A stretch of 64,000 nucleotides of DNA from Strongylocentrotus droebachiensis (Eukaryota > Echinodermata > Echinoidea > Camarodonta > Strongylocentrotidae), in the NCBI GenBank assembly GCA_035222895.1, contig JAVYIG010007237.1, positions 41,203 to 105,202 on the forward strand, given 5' to 3'. The notes under the pieces were generated by a model. The model saw nothing but the letters and a program-made list of their open reading frames with translations. It searched no databases and was not told where the DNA came from. Numbering within the stretch: position 1 is the stretch's first letter; every line of letters starts with the position of its first letter. Below are positions 13,001-28,000 of the stretch, piece after piece. Both the position numbers and the translations under genes were made by a program.

Positions 13001-16000
13001 GCTAGTGAAGGAGATCTGAAAAACATAAAAACACATTCATGATAATACTGTTTAACACCTTGTTGGAATGTCTCACTCCTACAACTTATACAGCTTTTTT
13101 TATAAAGCAGACTACTAAAATATACCAATCCATTCCTCCAATACCTTTATAGGCATTTCATTTAATTTTACATATTCCATTTTTATGTCCATTTTTATGT
13201 ACGATTTTAAATACATTTTTATTTGTTCTTTTTTATTTAGTCTTTTGTTTACTGTTTACTTTTAAATTTATTGCTAAGTGAATGAGTGTTGTGAATGGGT
13301 GCGAGTGTGTACTGTTCTTGTGCTTCATCTTCCTCTCTATGTATTCAATGTTTATCCGAGATTTTTCCATTCAATTATTATGAAGATGACTGTGAATTCC
13401 TCTGGTCTATGTATACATTCTTTCATTTGGATAAAGATATTAATGTAGATAAACTGTTAAAATTAAAAGTTAATCCATTTAACATGAACTCGCCAAATCA
13501 GAACTTCAATGTTGAGAATATCTTATCTGATGATGATTGTAACACATTGTATGTAAATAACTGTAAATATACTTTTTGTGACAATTTTAATACACAATAT
13601 AAAGATAAGAAATCAAATATTTCCATGTTGCATCTAAATGCAAGAAGCCTACCAAGGAATTTTAATGAATTTCAAATTCTCCTGTCATCTATTGACTATG
13701 ACTTCAGTTTTATTGCAATCTCAGAAACATGGTTTAAGCCTTCTACTCATGTTGGTATGTTCAATATAAATGGTTACAAATTAGTTCAAGTGTGTAGACC
13801 ATCACAAACAGGTGGAGGTGTAGCATTATATGTAAAATGTAATATAGAATATACAGTTCTTGCAGACCTATCTTCATCCACTGCAAACTATGACACTTTG
13901 TTCATTGAAACTATTCAAAATAATAAATCTGTTGTAATAGGATGCATTTATCGTCCTCCTGACACCAATATTACACCCTTTAGTGAGAAGATAAAAGCAA
14001 TTTTTGATATTTTAGAATGTGACAAGAAGGACATATATGTAATGGGTGATTATAATATAAACCTGATTAATTATGATGTTCATAACACAACAAACGATTT
14101 TTTGGACACTATGTTTTCATATAATATGTACCCGTTAATTACTAAACCCACAAGGGTCACTCATAGCTCAGTTTCTTTGATAGATAACATCTTTACTAAT
14201 ACAGTGCATGGTGATAGAAATGTTGGTATTTTATATAGTGACTTCTCTGATCATTTTCCCATTTTTTGCATCTCTTCCCTTCAATCTTCTTGTAATCGTC
14301 ATGTTGTTAATAACCGTAAAAAGAGTCGGTTGATAAACGATTCACATATGAATATGTTTAAAGAAAAGTTGGTATCTGTTAATTGGTCAGATGGAGTCAA
14401 ATGTGACAATGTTAATGACAGTTATAATATATTTTTTGAAAAATTTTACAAAGTTTATGATAATTGCTTTCCTTTACAATTGAACTGTGTAAGTAATCAA
14501 CATAATTCTATAAAGCCCTGGATTACAAAGGGAATCTTGAAATCAGTCAAACGAAAACATAGATTATATGAAACATTTTTAAAAAAACCAAGTGACCAGC
14601 ATAAGAGGAAATATTTGTTGTATAAAAATAAATTAACAAACATTAGTAGATCTTCAAAAAGAAATTATTACAAGAATTTATTTGATAATGTCAAAGGGGA
14701 TCTTAAAAAAACTTGGAGACAAATAAATTTGATTTTGGGCAACAAAAAAGAAAATGCATTTCCCAAAACAATGTATCATGAAAATATAAAAATAAGTTCA
14801 AGGATAGATGTTGCTCAATATTTTAATTCATTTTTTGTCAATATAGGTAAAAAACTTTCGAGTTCAATTTCTTCATCCCACTCATTTCAGGAATTTTTAC
14901 CAGACAAATCGTTCAACTCATTTTATATTAAACCAACTTGTGTCAATGAAATTATAGAAATAGCATCAACTTTAAAAAGTAATAAAGCCTGTGGACCAGA
15001 TGGTATTTCGCCAAAAGTTGTTAAACAGTGTATCCATTATTTTGTACAGCCATTGTGCGATGTATTTAATAAATCTTTTATGAGTGGTATTATGCCAGAT
15101 AGTTTAAAAATTGCAAAGATAATACCAATATATAAAAAGAATGACATAAATAATATTGAAAATTATAGACCAGTAGCTTTGCTATCCATATTTTGTAAAA
15201 TTTTAGAAAAAATAATGCACAGAAGACTGTATGATTTTTTAAATAAATCCAAAATCCTTATTAATGACCAATTTGGTTTTCGTAAAGATTTCAGTACTTC
15301 ACTTAGTATATTGAATCTTACTGATTACATTTTACAAGAATTAAACAGTGGTAATTTTTGTTGTGGTGTATTTATGGATTTATCCAAGGCTTTTGATACC
15401 ATCGATCACCACATTCTCTTGAAAAAATTGAATTACTATGGTATTCGTGGTATACCGCTTCAATGGTTTCTAAGTTATTTATTAAGTCGTAAACAGTATG
15501 TGGTGGTCGATGGTGTCGAATCCAATCTCATGAATATTGATATCGGTGTCCCTCAGGGTTCAGTTTTGGGGCCACTTTTGTTTATTTTATATGTAAATGA
15601 CATTGTTAATTCATCAAAATTATTGAAGTTTTCTCTCTTTGCGGATGACACTGCTGTTGTGTTCCCCCATGCTAATATATCTCAATTGATTTTCACTGTG
15701 AATTCAGAATTGTGTATTTTAAATAATTGGTTCAAATGTAATAAATTGCAACTTAATTTTGAAAAAACTAAATATGTAATTTTTCATCCTAGGAAGAGAA
15801 AGGTATTAAGTGACATTGAAGTTGTAAAAATTGATGATATTGCTATTGAAAGAAAAGATTGCATTGACTTCTTAGGAGTAACCATCCAAGAAAATTTAAA
15901 TTGGAAAAAACATATTGATCGTGTCTGTAATAAATTGCTCAAATGTATTGGTGTATTTTATAGACTTAAGGATTTTTTACCCCTCAGAATATTATTTAAT

Positions 16001-19000
16001 ATTTATTATGCTATATTACTTCCTCATCTGAACTATTGTACTATAATTTGGGGCAATACTTTCAAATCAAACTTATCAAAATTGTTTATTTTACAAAAGA
16101 AAGCAGTTCGTCTGTTGACCAACTCTCATTATATGACTCCAAGCGCGCCACTTTTTGTTAAATATAAAGTTATGCCTCTTTTCGAACTGATAAGATTTAA
16201 TACCTGGATTTTTATGTATAAATATAATAAAGGCGCCCTTCCAGAAGTTTTTTCTAACATGTTTCAAACAAACTCAAAATTCCACACTCATTTAACTAGA
16301 CAACATCAAGATTTACATAAACCCTTCTCTAGATTCAATTATGTTCGCAATTCAATTAGATTCACAGGGGTGTATGAATGGAATTTGTTAAGTAGTAACA
16401 TTACAAATAGCACAACACTATCCAGATTTAAAGTATTGTGTAAGTTACGTTTATTCAGTTCTTTAAATAATCTCGATCTCTCTTCGTAGCTCTTTATCTT
16501 GTATCTTTCCTTCCTCTTATATCTTTGCTCCATTCTGTCGTGTGTTTGTTTGTGTGTGAGTGTGTGTGTGTGTTTGCTTGTTATGCGTGCGTGTGCATTT
16601 AAATTTATATTTATGTTATAATGTACTTGTATATAGGGTCCCGACTACAAGCAGTCTTGCTTCTCAGGGACCCTGACCATTATTACTTTTGTTTGTTTGT
16701 TGTTGTTATTTGATATCATTCTTCTATTGTATTGTTGTTTTGTATATTTTGTCGTTTTAAATGGTCAATAAACGAAGGGACTTCCTTCATATTCACATTC
16801 ACATTCACATTCAAATAACGTAAAAAAAAAACTTACACACCTCGGGTGACGGACGTGGACGGTCCAAGATGACCAAGGAGTTCCAGGTAACACATCCCAA
16901 TCATTACCAAAAGTTCGATCAATAATGAATGTCTATTGATAGTAACGACTTTAATTCTCTCCCAGGTGTTCTGCAAGGGCAGGTCCACACACCATAACCC
17001 TCTTTAGTTCTGTCTCCACCTCTCTCTCTATGTATAGCCTTCTTCTTCCTTTAGCTGTAAAAATGAACAACTTCTGACCTTGGTCATAACCATGTAATGG
17101 TTCCAAGTAAGTTCCAAGTAAGTTCATTGTTCACTTTCTTCTAGACGGAGGGTTCAGAAAACCTGAAAGAGAGAAAGAGAGAGAGGGGGAGGGATGGGGA
17201 GAGGGGGGGGGCATTATATCTTATTTTCAACGAAACTCCTTTTCAGGAATAGTTCCTTTTCAGGAATGGCCTGGCCTAGTGGAAACAACTTTTGGAAAAA
17301 GAGAAAACAAAATCCTATTTACAAACCAGCTCTTGCGCTCGTAAAATGTCGTCATCCGTTAATAACTGAATAATCAAATGAACGGTGTTTTTTCGAATCC
17401 CACTCGCAGCACTAGCTGAACTTAGGTTGAGTGAATGAGTACCTACTAAGAAGTAACCGTAATTATTTGAATACTTTCAGAACCTTGAGGCAGCAAGGCT
17501 ATAGCCAAGATAGTAATACGATTTTGTTAATACCTTAAAAATCCCTTTGGGTGGATAGAATGCGCAGAATGAACGTAGCTAATATTAAAGTTGAATCTAT
17601 TTTTCTGCATGCGCGAAAAATATACCAGAACTAAAGTTGATGACGATCAAGGTAGTTCGTGACGTAAACATCATATTCTCTGATTATTCACGGCTAACAA
17701 AAATAACAAACAACCAAATTTGCGTTTATGTCGTGGCTTTATTAACATTTTGAGATGGACGCTTATTTTGCACATTTTGACTTTCTGGGTGTCATAACAA
17801 AATAACACAGATATATTGAATCATAAAAAATGCTTACAAATGCAATGCTAGGCCCCCCGCCTATGAAATCGAGTGATGCCTAGGCTAAACTTATATACAT
17901 TAAGTCATTATATCAGCCCCCCGCCTATAAAATCGAGTGATGCCTAAAGTTATGCTAGGCCCCTCGCCTATGAAATCGAGTGATGCCTAGGCTAAACTTA
18001 TATACATTAAGTCATTATATCAGCCCCCCGCCTATAAAATCGAGTGATGCCTAAAGTTATGCTAGGCCCCCCGCCTATGAAATCGAGTGATGCCTAGGCT
18101 AAACTTATATACATTAAGTCATTATATCAGCCCCCCGCCTATAAAATCGAGTGATGCCTAAAGTTGTGCTAGGCCCCCCGCCTATAAATCGAGTGATGCC
18201 TAAAGTTATAGAATATAGATGTATATATATACCAGCCTCTCCGCCTGTAAGATCGGATGATGCTTAAGATTAAAGCGTGACACCCTGAGTTTGAAAATGT
18301 GTAGGTACAACTAGGTCCCCCCGCATTCAAATCGAATGGGGGCCGGAACACTAAGAATTGACATGCGAACAAATTCGACTGAATATACATTGGCAACCCC
18401 CTCGCATGTAAAAATTGAGTGGGGTCGAAAATTATCGGATGACAATTATTGATCAATAAACTTATCAGTACCATGTGATTAGTGATTTACCCATACAAAA
18501 CCGGGTAGGGGCGAAACCCAATGGGAAAAATTCCCCTACGGCCCACTTTCTTTGTGCACGACGCAAGTTGATGTGCGACCAGGCCAAATGCCCCCGGCTC
18601 TGCATTAACTTCATAAATCACTGACCAATTTATTACATAAACCCTATCCGTACCTTTCATACCTGAAACCCTAAATCCTTTCCGTACTAATACATATACC
18701 TTGGCTACTTCGAACCACCAAGCAATACTTAATTTATGCCACTAATATACTAAAAATACTTTTATTGGTGGAGATAATGGGGAGGTGGTGGGAATGTTTT
18801 AGACTCCGTAAATTTTTCTTCTTGTCCATTCAAAATGAAATCCATAACTAGAATGAAAGCCCCTTCGTGCTATTTTTAATTTGCTGGCGGTATTTTCCGC
18901 GCTTGCTTGATAAGCGTACATACGCTTGTACATTTCCTTCCAATGTAATACAAAGTATTACATTTCCTAGCGCGTGAATTTCCCTCAAAAATGTAAACAA

Positions 19001-22000
19001 CCTCTTGACCTACATTTTGTCAGCCTGTCAATAAACCATTTTAAATCGTTGTCTACTCTTTAAATTTTATTATTCACGGCTAACAAAAATAACAAACAAC
19101 CAAATTTGCGTTTATGTCGTGGCTTTATTAACATTTTGAGATGGACGCTTATTTTGCACATTTTGACTTTCTGGGTGTCATAACAAAATAACACAGATAT
19201 ATTGAATCATAAAAAATGCTTACAAATGCAATGCTAGGCCCCCCGCCTATGAAATCGAGTGATGCCTAGGCTAAACTTATATACATTAAGTCATTATATC
19301 AGCCCCCCGCCTATAAAATCGAGTGATGCCTAAAGTTATGCTAGGCCCCTCGCCTATGAAATCGAGTGATGCCTAGGCTAAACTTATATACATTAAGTCA
19401 TTATATCAGCCCCCCGCCTATAAAATCGAGTGATGCCTAAAGTTATGCTAGGCCCCCCGCCTATGAAATCGAGTGATGCCTAGGCTAAACTTATATACAT
19501 TAAGTCATTATATCAGCCCCCCGCCTATAAAATCGAGTGATGCCTAAAGTTGTGCTAAGCCCCCCGCCTATAAATCGAGTGATGCCTAAAGTTATAGAAT
19601 ATAGATGTATATATATACCAGCCTCTCCGCCTGTAAGATCGGATGATGCTTAAGATTAAAGCGTGACACCCTGAGTTTGAAAATGTGTAGGTACAACTAG
19701 GTCCCCCCGCATTCAAATCGAATGGGGGCCGGAACACTAAGAATTGACATGCGAACAAATTCGACTGAATATACATTGGCAACCCCCTCGCATGTAAAAA
19801 TTGAGTGGGGTCGAAAATTATCGGATGACAATTATTGATCAATAAACTTATCAGTACCATGTGATTAGTGATTTGGAGGCATAATTTGACAAATTACCGC
19901 CAAACGAGAATATATTTATATATGATCGGCCGCCAAATCACAACGTTGTCATCATGAAACGATTTCTGTGCACCAAGGGAATATCTATGCTTAACTATTT
20001 ACACTTTGGTGGAATTAACATTTCAATTGGCCAAATTAACCAATGTACATGTACAGGCATGTACTTTTTCGCCCTTAGCTAATTTATAACCCTCTAACAG
20101 ACTACAGAGTATCGTAATAAACTTATCTCTACAACACCGGCACATCATTATGCCTAATTCATTCCCCTCAAAGAAGTGACTAAACCGTTAATGCCCATTT
20201 CGAAATGAAGCATTCGCAAAACTGGTCATTTACCAATGTCCACCTAAACCTGCCCCATATAACCATTATTTACTCTCCACAACTTTGTTACTCCCAAAAT
20301 AAGGCACTCTTATCCCAACAACAAAAACATGATCTTGCGGTGCCGGACTCAAACTTTTTTGCGGGATTTACTTTGCTACCCGAACAGACTTAAACATTGA
20401 AATATAAGAACGCTGAAATATAAGAACACTGAACTATAAGAACAATGAAATATAAGAACAAACAACGTGTTTTGTAACATTATCATTGTTTAACTACTTG
20501 GATGAACCGAGATAGGACAGGCCCTCCTTCAGGTCAGTGATAAACCTGTCCAAACCCTCATTGGAGAGATGCAATCCGTCCGGCCTATATAAAGCCCTAT
20601 CCTTATGCCTTATGTCGGGGTGTGGAATGGCCTTTCCCCCATTCCTGCCGGCCAAGGCGCGAGCGTATCGGTTCGTGGCCCTCCTTCTATCGTCTAATTT
20701 GTCCTGCTCTTCCGGACTACAGCATTTATATTCTACCCGTTCTAGGATGTCAGACCATATTATTGTCGTCTCAGTGTTCGATGTGATTAATCTGTTCACC
20801 GCATTCGCCATCGCCCTCTTCGAACATCCCTCTATGTCATTCGTGCCCACGTGTAACACTAAAACGGTCGGCTTCGTCAGGCCACTGGTAATCGACTCTA
20901 GCCATGCGTTTGTTTGGTCCAAGCGAAGGCCCCGCTTTCCAGCCCAATGGATGACCGTCCCCAAATCCATATCGGCGCAGCCAGTCAGCTCCGCCCTGCG
21001 ATGGGCCCAGAAAACGATAGAGTCGCCTACTATCCATATTTGTTCTGTGGACAAAATAAGAAAAGAGGACTGGGCAGCATTTTGTATTCCAAAGAACATG
21101 CGTTAATGTGAACTTGAAATCCCATTGTATTTTCTTGCTCTTGTTCTGCATGTATGTTTGTTGTCTGCTTGACTTCGTTTTCATTTTCATGTTGTAGCAC
21201 CATTATTATTATTATTGCTATTATTATTATTAGCTTATTTAACCTCTCGAGGCGAGGGACTTATTCCTCTGTGTGTTGTACATATATTCATTCCTGTGTA
21301 TGCGGCCTCACCCTTACATTATTGGCCCCGGACACGTTAACCTCATCATTCACTCTGTTATATGTTGTACGTATACCTGGCGAATCAAATCAAATCAAAT
21401 CAAATCAACCCCAACGGTACTTTGCAACATTGCTCATATTTAAACAACCATATCAATATATCTGCGATGCGCGGAGGAAGCCCATCGACCCATGTGCTGT
21501 ATTTGGGCGTCCGAGCAGCCCGCCATAGCAGCGGTTGTAGGTCAAGAAGTGCCTCAAAAAAATAAAATTCTGTGAGTGACCGGTTTTACCATACTCGCTT
21601 TCCCCAATAGACTGCAGTGTCATGAAAACCGTCAGGCGAACGGTTTTCAAAATTTGTAATTCCAATCATAAATATCTTGATAATCAGACAGGCGATCGGC
21701 TTGTAAAAGTCATGGGGTTCCTGACTGACCTAAAGGTTTATAATTATCATTGCATCATGAGCTAAATCCAGAATTTTGTTTCAGAATCTGAGACAAAGTT
21801 ACCGGATCCCTTTAAAGAGAGACTCACCCGGCGATGTGGTGCACTGCCGGTGACTGCCACGTCCATGAAACGCATGCAGCATTCGATCCCGCCTATGCCG
21901 TGATGCCACTGTGTGATGTGCGACCAGGCCAAAATAATGATATGGACTCTCCTTTCTAATCAGGCCCAACGACAAAGGCCAGCCCAAAACCCCGAGTATA

Positions 22001-25000
22001 ATCCCGGTGGTCGCTCACGAGAAGAAATAATTCAGCGTTATATATCCAACTAATTATTCCAGTGCAGTGCTAACTTTAGTATTAATCCAACTCCTCTAAT
22101 AATGTTTTAGACTCCGTAAATTTTTCTTCTTGTCCATTCAAAATGAATAGACCGGGATGCAAAGCCCCAAAAGTCGATTTCTTGTGACCACCGTTAGGCA
22201 ACTACCTTATATTCTCAGATATTATGTATAAATATTATAAATGTCTTGTCTCAAACTCGACAAGCGTAACGATGGAACATTTTTTAGTAATTTGAAAAAA
22301 ACCGAGAAAAATATTTATTTTTTTAGCATGATCGTAAGCCAACCAGCTTGCGCGTTTCACCTGCTTATGAAAGGATGAATCCTTTCTTGACCAATCGCAT
22401 CCCTCGTTGCAATTCACCTTCACTGTACAAGATGGACGCGTACACGTCGTCATCAATGTCGTCGGAAGCTGATGATTCTGAGGGAAAAACGTCTTCTTAC
22501 TGTTTCATGCACGCAATCGACACCCATGGAAGAGTTATTCCCTTTTCAGAGAAAAGCTTCAACAAGTTTTTAGAGTGTTCCACCCTATGGAAAGAGTTAG
22601 AAAATCGTCCGGAAAGTGTCATCGCATCCAAAGCAGACGGTCTTCAATTTGACGATGTATGCACAACAACAAGGTGGGCTATGCATTACTACGTAGTTTG
22701 TATGATCATGATGATGCCATGTTTAGTTTCATTGTAGACATCTATACTCTGAATCTAATCATGTTCGTACCAATACAATATGATGTCTAGATGTGAAATA
22801 TATTGTGCTTTACTGCAATTTAGGTGTCATAAATTGTATCTGAATTGCAATATTAAAATTATGAAAATCTAATGTCATGAGCAGGTGATGAATTTTGTAC
22901 AAATGAGTCAAACTCAATGATTGATCATTGAAATGATTGATGAGTGAATGTTCACTTCCTACATGTACAGGCTACACAAAAAGTATGTCTAAGGTCTAGA
23001 TCTATACTTTCATTACTGATATGGATATATGCCGGCTGCGGGCTGTGCACATGTACTTGCAGAGTAGGCAGTAGTATGCCCATTATTTTCCTGAATGTTG
23101 ATTTTATGAGACTTTATCAACTTTGTCTTTTGTCTGACTTGGAGGTTTTTTTCTCTTTTTCAATTTTGATTTAATTTTAAGTAGGCCTAACAATAACAGA
23201 GCCAATATTGAATGAAGCTTATGTTAAGCTAGATAATTTGAAGTTTTGATCGATTCTTATCTCGTACTTCAAAAGGTAAGGCAGTTGGTGTTCGAGACGA
23301 TGAGGAGGGCATAACAATAACATCGCAGGAAAATATATTTCAGTAGAAAATTTGTATGGCATAAGGATAAGGTCTTGTTAAGGATTTAAAATTAGAGCTG
23401 TTCATAAGCACAGTATTGTTAATGGAAAAAATAATAATTAATTGATGTGTCCTGATTATTTACATAGAAAACGACAAGGGAGGGCAGGATACCACGTAGA
23501 GTGCTACCGGCACTTCTGTAATCTCACTTCCATCAGGCGAGCCAAGGATAAGTCGAGGAAAGCACAGATATCAACAGGTAATATTTTGTGCATACATCTT
23601 GTAGCACAGTTTATTTTACTTTTTAAAACTGTTCATATTATGTTAGTTAATTCCTATAAAATTGAAACTTACATTTATTTATGATATAAAGATTAGAGCA
23701 TGGAGCACAGCTGTTAATATTATTTAACAGTAACAAATGTAACAAGTGGTCATAAGCTTAACAATTACAACAAATTACAAAAAAATATATTTTCTATGCT
23801 TTAGTATGTAGGATGTACATGTAATATACAGGGTATCAGTTGAATGATGTTAATTGAAATAAATATGTATATTTCAGTATTGAGGCAAAGCTTTGTACTT
23901 TTTCTATTTTCACAGAAGTTGATGGAGTTTTGGCAGCAAGGAACCTTCAGGAGACGTCAGATGCGTGGGTTGAGCCAGAGCCAAAGCGTCTGTTACGGTC
24001 AGATGCCACCAGCAGCCCCTGTCCAGGCAGACCTCATGTCCTACCCATTGAGTGTGTTATATGTAAGAGTACTAAGTATGTTAAAGAAAGTTTTTCTCAG
24101 AAAAGGAAAGTAGAGAGGCTTATCAGATGTGAAACACTTTCAGGGGGGCAACTTGTTAAAGCTGCTGAAATCCGCAGCGATGAGAAATTGCTCCTTAAAA
24201 TCAGGGGAAAAGATCTTGTAGCACTCGAAGTTCGTTATCACCGTTCTTGTTACCTATGTTATTGTAGAGTAGTGAAACCTAAAGTAGAAAGTGATGTCCA
24301 TTTGAAGCAGAGCTATGTGGTCTCGTATGTTAAGTTCTGCCAAAATGTAATAGAAAGGAGGATAATACGTGGGCAGGAAATTCTTCGTCTGACCAAGCTC
24401 TTGAAGCTTTTTGTTAAGACAGTAAAAGAGGTAGAAGGTTTGGAAGCAGCAAACTACAAAAGTGCGAACCTGAAACGAAGATTGAAAGAGTCCTACCCTG
24501 TCCTGTGTTTCAGCAGACCATCACGACAGTACGAAAGCGAAATAGTATTCGTAGAGAGCCTTGGTGTGGAGGATGTCATAGAGTCAGCTGTAGTTGATGT
24601 TTCCAGTGAGGAAAGTCAGAGTGAGAGTGACGGTAGTATGTATACTACAAAGCAAGTACGTACAGATGAGCGCAGTCTGAGAACTTTATATGCTGCTGCA
24701 CAAATCATCAAGACTTCGCTAGATGACATGGACATGAAGACAACCTGGCCTCCAACATCTGATGACCTTAACATCACGCAAAGTAAGAAGCTCATCCCTT
24801 GGCAACTTTTCAATTTTCTTGGATGGATGTCAGGAGTCAGTCACGAGCCAAGAGAAGAGAAAGTAACAGTTTCTACAGATGATGAACGAAAGGTTCTCTC
24901 CATAGCACAGGACATTGTATATCTGAAAACTAAAGGGAGATGTGTTTTACCAAAACACCATGCACTAGGGATGTCAGTAAGGCACCTAACAGGGTCAGCT

Positions 25001-28000
25001 AAACTCATTGGCATCTTGAATGGGCTTGGCCACAGTGTGTCAAGGTCCGTAGTACTGGCACATGATACTGCCCTTGCCAAACGACAACTTGCCTTGGGTG
25101 ATCAAATACTTCCGGATGGTGTTCAGCCTATCTTCACCACTCTTGTCTATGATAACAATGATTTTGGAGAGGAAACTGTAAGTGGCAAAGGTACTACTCA
25201 CAATACCAATGGAATCATTGTCCAGCATCCCATTACCCAACCAGAGCGAGAACCTTCAAAGATTGCGATACCAAAGTCCAGGAAGATAGCATTCGAAGTC
25301 CCTCCAGTGGAGCTCGTGACTTACTTTGGACGTAGGAAAATTGGACCTCAACCATTTGACAGACTTGGCCTGGAGTGTGAGGAGTACCAAGATGCACAGA
25401 GGTATGCAAGAGATATTGACATAGCCTGCAGGCTGTTGAAGACGGTAGAGGTTGGTGAGAAATTGCTCCCAGGATGGACAGGAATGAATGTCATGCTGAC
25501 TAAACCCGTCTCAAAGCAGTGTACTGTCGGCTACCTTCCAATAATTGATGCAAGTCCAACAGAATTTGACACAGTTAACACCATTCTCACTACTACCCTG
25601 TCAATAGCCGATGCCCTCAAGCAGGAATCAGTTGTACTTGTTTTTGACCAGGCCATCTATTCAAAGGCCCAGCAGATACGATGGGTGAATGAAATTTTCC
25701 GCAAGAGGATCGTCATTCGTTTGGGTGCATTTCACACTGCCCTATCAATGCTAGCATGTATCGGGAAACGGTTTGGAGATGCTGGTTTGGAGAACCTCAT
25801 GATAGAGTCGAATATTGTAGCCCAAGGTTCCATTAACGGGGTTATCAGTGGACACCACTACAATCGAAGCATCCGAGCTCACAAGTGTATCATGGAAGCC
25901 ATGGAACGTCTACGCTGGCAAGCCTACATAAGCTCCCTCTCAGATGTGGACTACGCATCAACATACGAGATCCTTGCTAAGCTTCAATCGGATTTTCCCA
26001 CTTCTTCTTTCACAGAGTTTGTGCGAGGAGAAGAATTTCAGGCTATGGCATCTTCCTATCGCTCTTTTGTGAAACAACGTTCAACACAAGATCCAACATT
26101 TGCTCTGTGGTCAAGCTACATAGAGATGGTGGAAGTCATCCTCCTGTTTCTGCGGGCTACAAGGCAAGGAGACTGGCAATTACACCTTTCTTCAATTCGC
26201 AGCTTCCTTCCCTGGTTTTTTGCATATGATCGCACCAATTATGCAAGATATCTACCTGCCTATTGGCATGAGATGAGTCATCTTCCCAACAGTCATCCTC
26301 TAATCTACAAGGCTTTCATGGAAGGGAAGTTTGTTGTCCATCGTCAGACAGAACACGGATTCTGTGGAGTGGCTTGTGACCAGACAATTGAACAAACTTG
26401 CAACAGGGACACAAAAACAAAAGGCGGCATGATTGGCTTCACAAGGAACAAAGGGGCGGTTGCCCGTTGGCTTCTCTCCCAACATGAAAGAAGTGCAATC
26501 AGCAAGCAATGTGAAGAGATGGCTGGAAAGGACCACACATCTGCACTTAAAAAAGATCTAACTGTGTCCAACATGGAGAAAGTTGAAGGGGATGTCTGTG
26601 CAGTTGTCGAAACAGTAGAGGCCATGATCAATCCCTTCCAAGAAAATAACGAAGAACTCCTTCACTTAGCATCCGGAGTGATAGCTTCTGCTGATGTCTG
26701 CAAGGACTATACTGCAGCATATACAAGTGGGGATGAGGCTTTTAAGACATTCTGTGAAGAACGTCTTCAGGGAGATGGAGACTTGTTCAAAGTCCTTAAA
26801 AAGCAGAAAAGAAAATCCTTCGCTACTATGAACAAGGCCTCGACGACAAAAGTAAAGGGGAAAGAGGTAACCATCAAAGCAGATCGCAACCTTTTTCAGC
26901 GTTTGGTGATTATTGCAGGAGCTAGGAAACTGGATATTCGCAATATGATGACATATAATCTCGGTCCTCTCCCACTTGCTCTTGCCACCGTCGACGGTTC
27001 ATTAACCAAGACTACAAAGGCTTCCCTACTTCATGCCATTGAATCAAGTGTAGAGCCTGCTCCTGTGGTGGAAGGTATTCCACTTAACAGTGTTTGGATT
27101 GTTGATGGGATGGCGATGCTGCAAGAAATCCCTCAGAAGGCTGTGCCAGGTACTTTTGGTGAACTGTCAGAGTGTGTAATTCAACAGCTGGTTCGCCTTG
27201 CACATAGTGCCCACTGTGACACTGTACACTTTGTGGTCGACACTTACCGATCCCTGAGCATCAAGGCAGGAGAGCGAGGAAGACGAGCTGCAAGTGGAAG
27301 CCAGCTCACAAAGATCTATGGTACTGAGCAAAAGGTGCCCAACCAGTGGAAGAAATTTCTTTCATGTAGTCAAAACAAAGAAGCCTTGATCCGCTTCCTC
27401 TTCAAGACATGGAAAGAGAACCCAACCTTGCTTCATGATATCAAAGTTATCTTGGCTCATGATGAGGAATGTCATTCGCTGCAAAATATGGATGGCACAG
27501 TCAAGGTAGAAGTTGTAAGGGAACTTGAATGCAACCACGAAGAAGCGGATACCAGGCTTTTCTTGCATTGTCAGTATGCTGCTGCATCTCTCCCTTCATC
27601 TTCAAGCAGTACACCAACAGTCATCATAAAGAGCCCAGACACTGATGTTTTTGTTATTGGTGTAGCCAAGGCTGACCAGATTCAGGCCCAGCTACTCTTC
27701 CACACCGGTAGGGGCAATAACAAGCGTACACTCAACCTGACAGCTATACGATCTCATCTCGGAGATAGTGTTGCTAATGCTCTCATTGGCCTCCATTGCT
27801 TTTCAGGCTGCGACTCAACAAGCTGTTTCTATGGCAGGTCTAAGAAAAAACCATTGAAACTCATGACTGAATCTGTTGATTTCCAAGCAGCTTTCCAAAA
27901 GTTTGGTGCTACATTCTCAGTAGAAGAAAGTCTGGTAGACACAATGGAGAAATTTGTGTGCAGACTATATGATCAAGATTGTACTAGTGTTAATACAGCT

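Larger units (their letters stand above)
12216..16832 (+). mobile_element. Apparently intact two-ORF non-LTR retrotransposon (CR1/L2-like)
   Basis: A 9-bp direct repeat, tacacacct, flanks the element just left of 12216 and right of 16832. Inside are ORF1 (12254-13042) and ORF2 (13295-16489), both uninterrupted, then a 3' UTR ending in repeated attcac units and a short A run. The 5' leader is only about 38 bp, so the copy may be slightly 5'-truncated. Intact ORFs and an exact duplication indicate a recent insertion. It lies in gene 1 sense orientation, directly before the D1-D2 linker exon. Confidence 0.85.

Noticed and set aside
17847..18207. CRISPR-like array
   Set aside because: The units are a tandem repeat inside a eukaryotic retroelement. 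There are no unique spacers and the context is animal.
17683..19874. Classical LTRs of an LTR retrotransposon
   Set aside because: Only 580 bp separates the repeats, with no primer-binding site, polypurine tract, gag-pol or target duplication. The A repeats and hydrolase fit a YR element better.
20537..21106. 189-residue plus-strand ORF opposite the hydrolase
   Set aside because: Shadow frame of the minus-strand SGNH ORF, which has ordered catalytic motifs.
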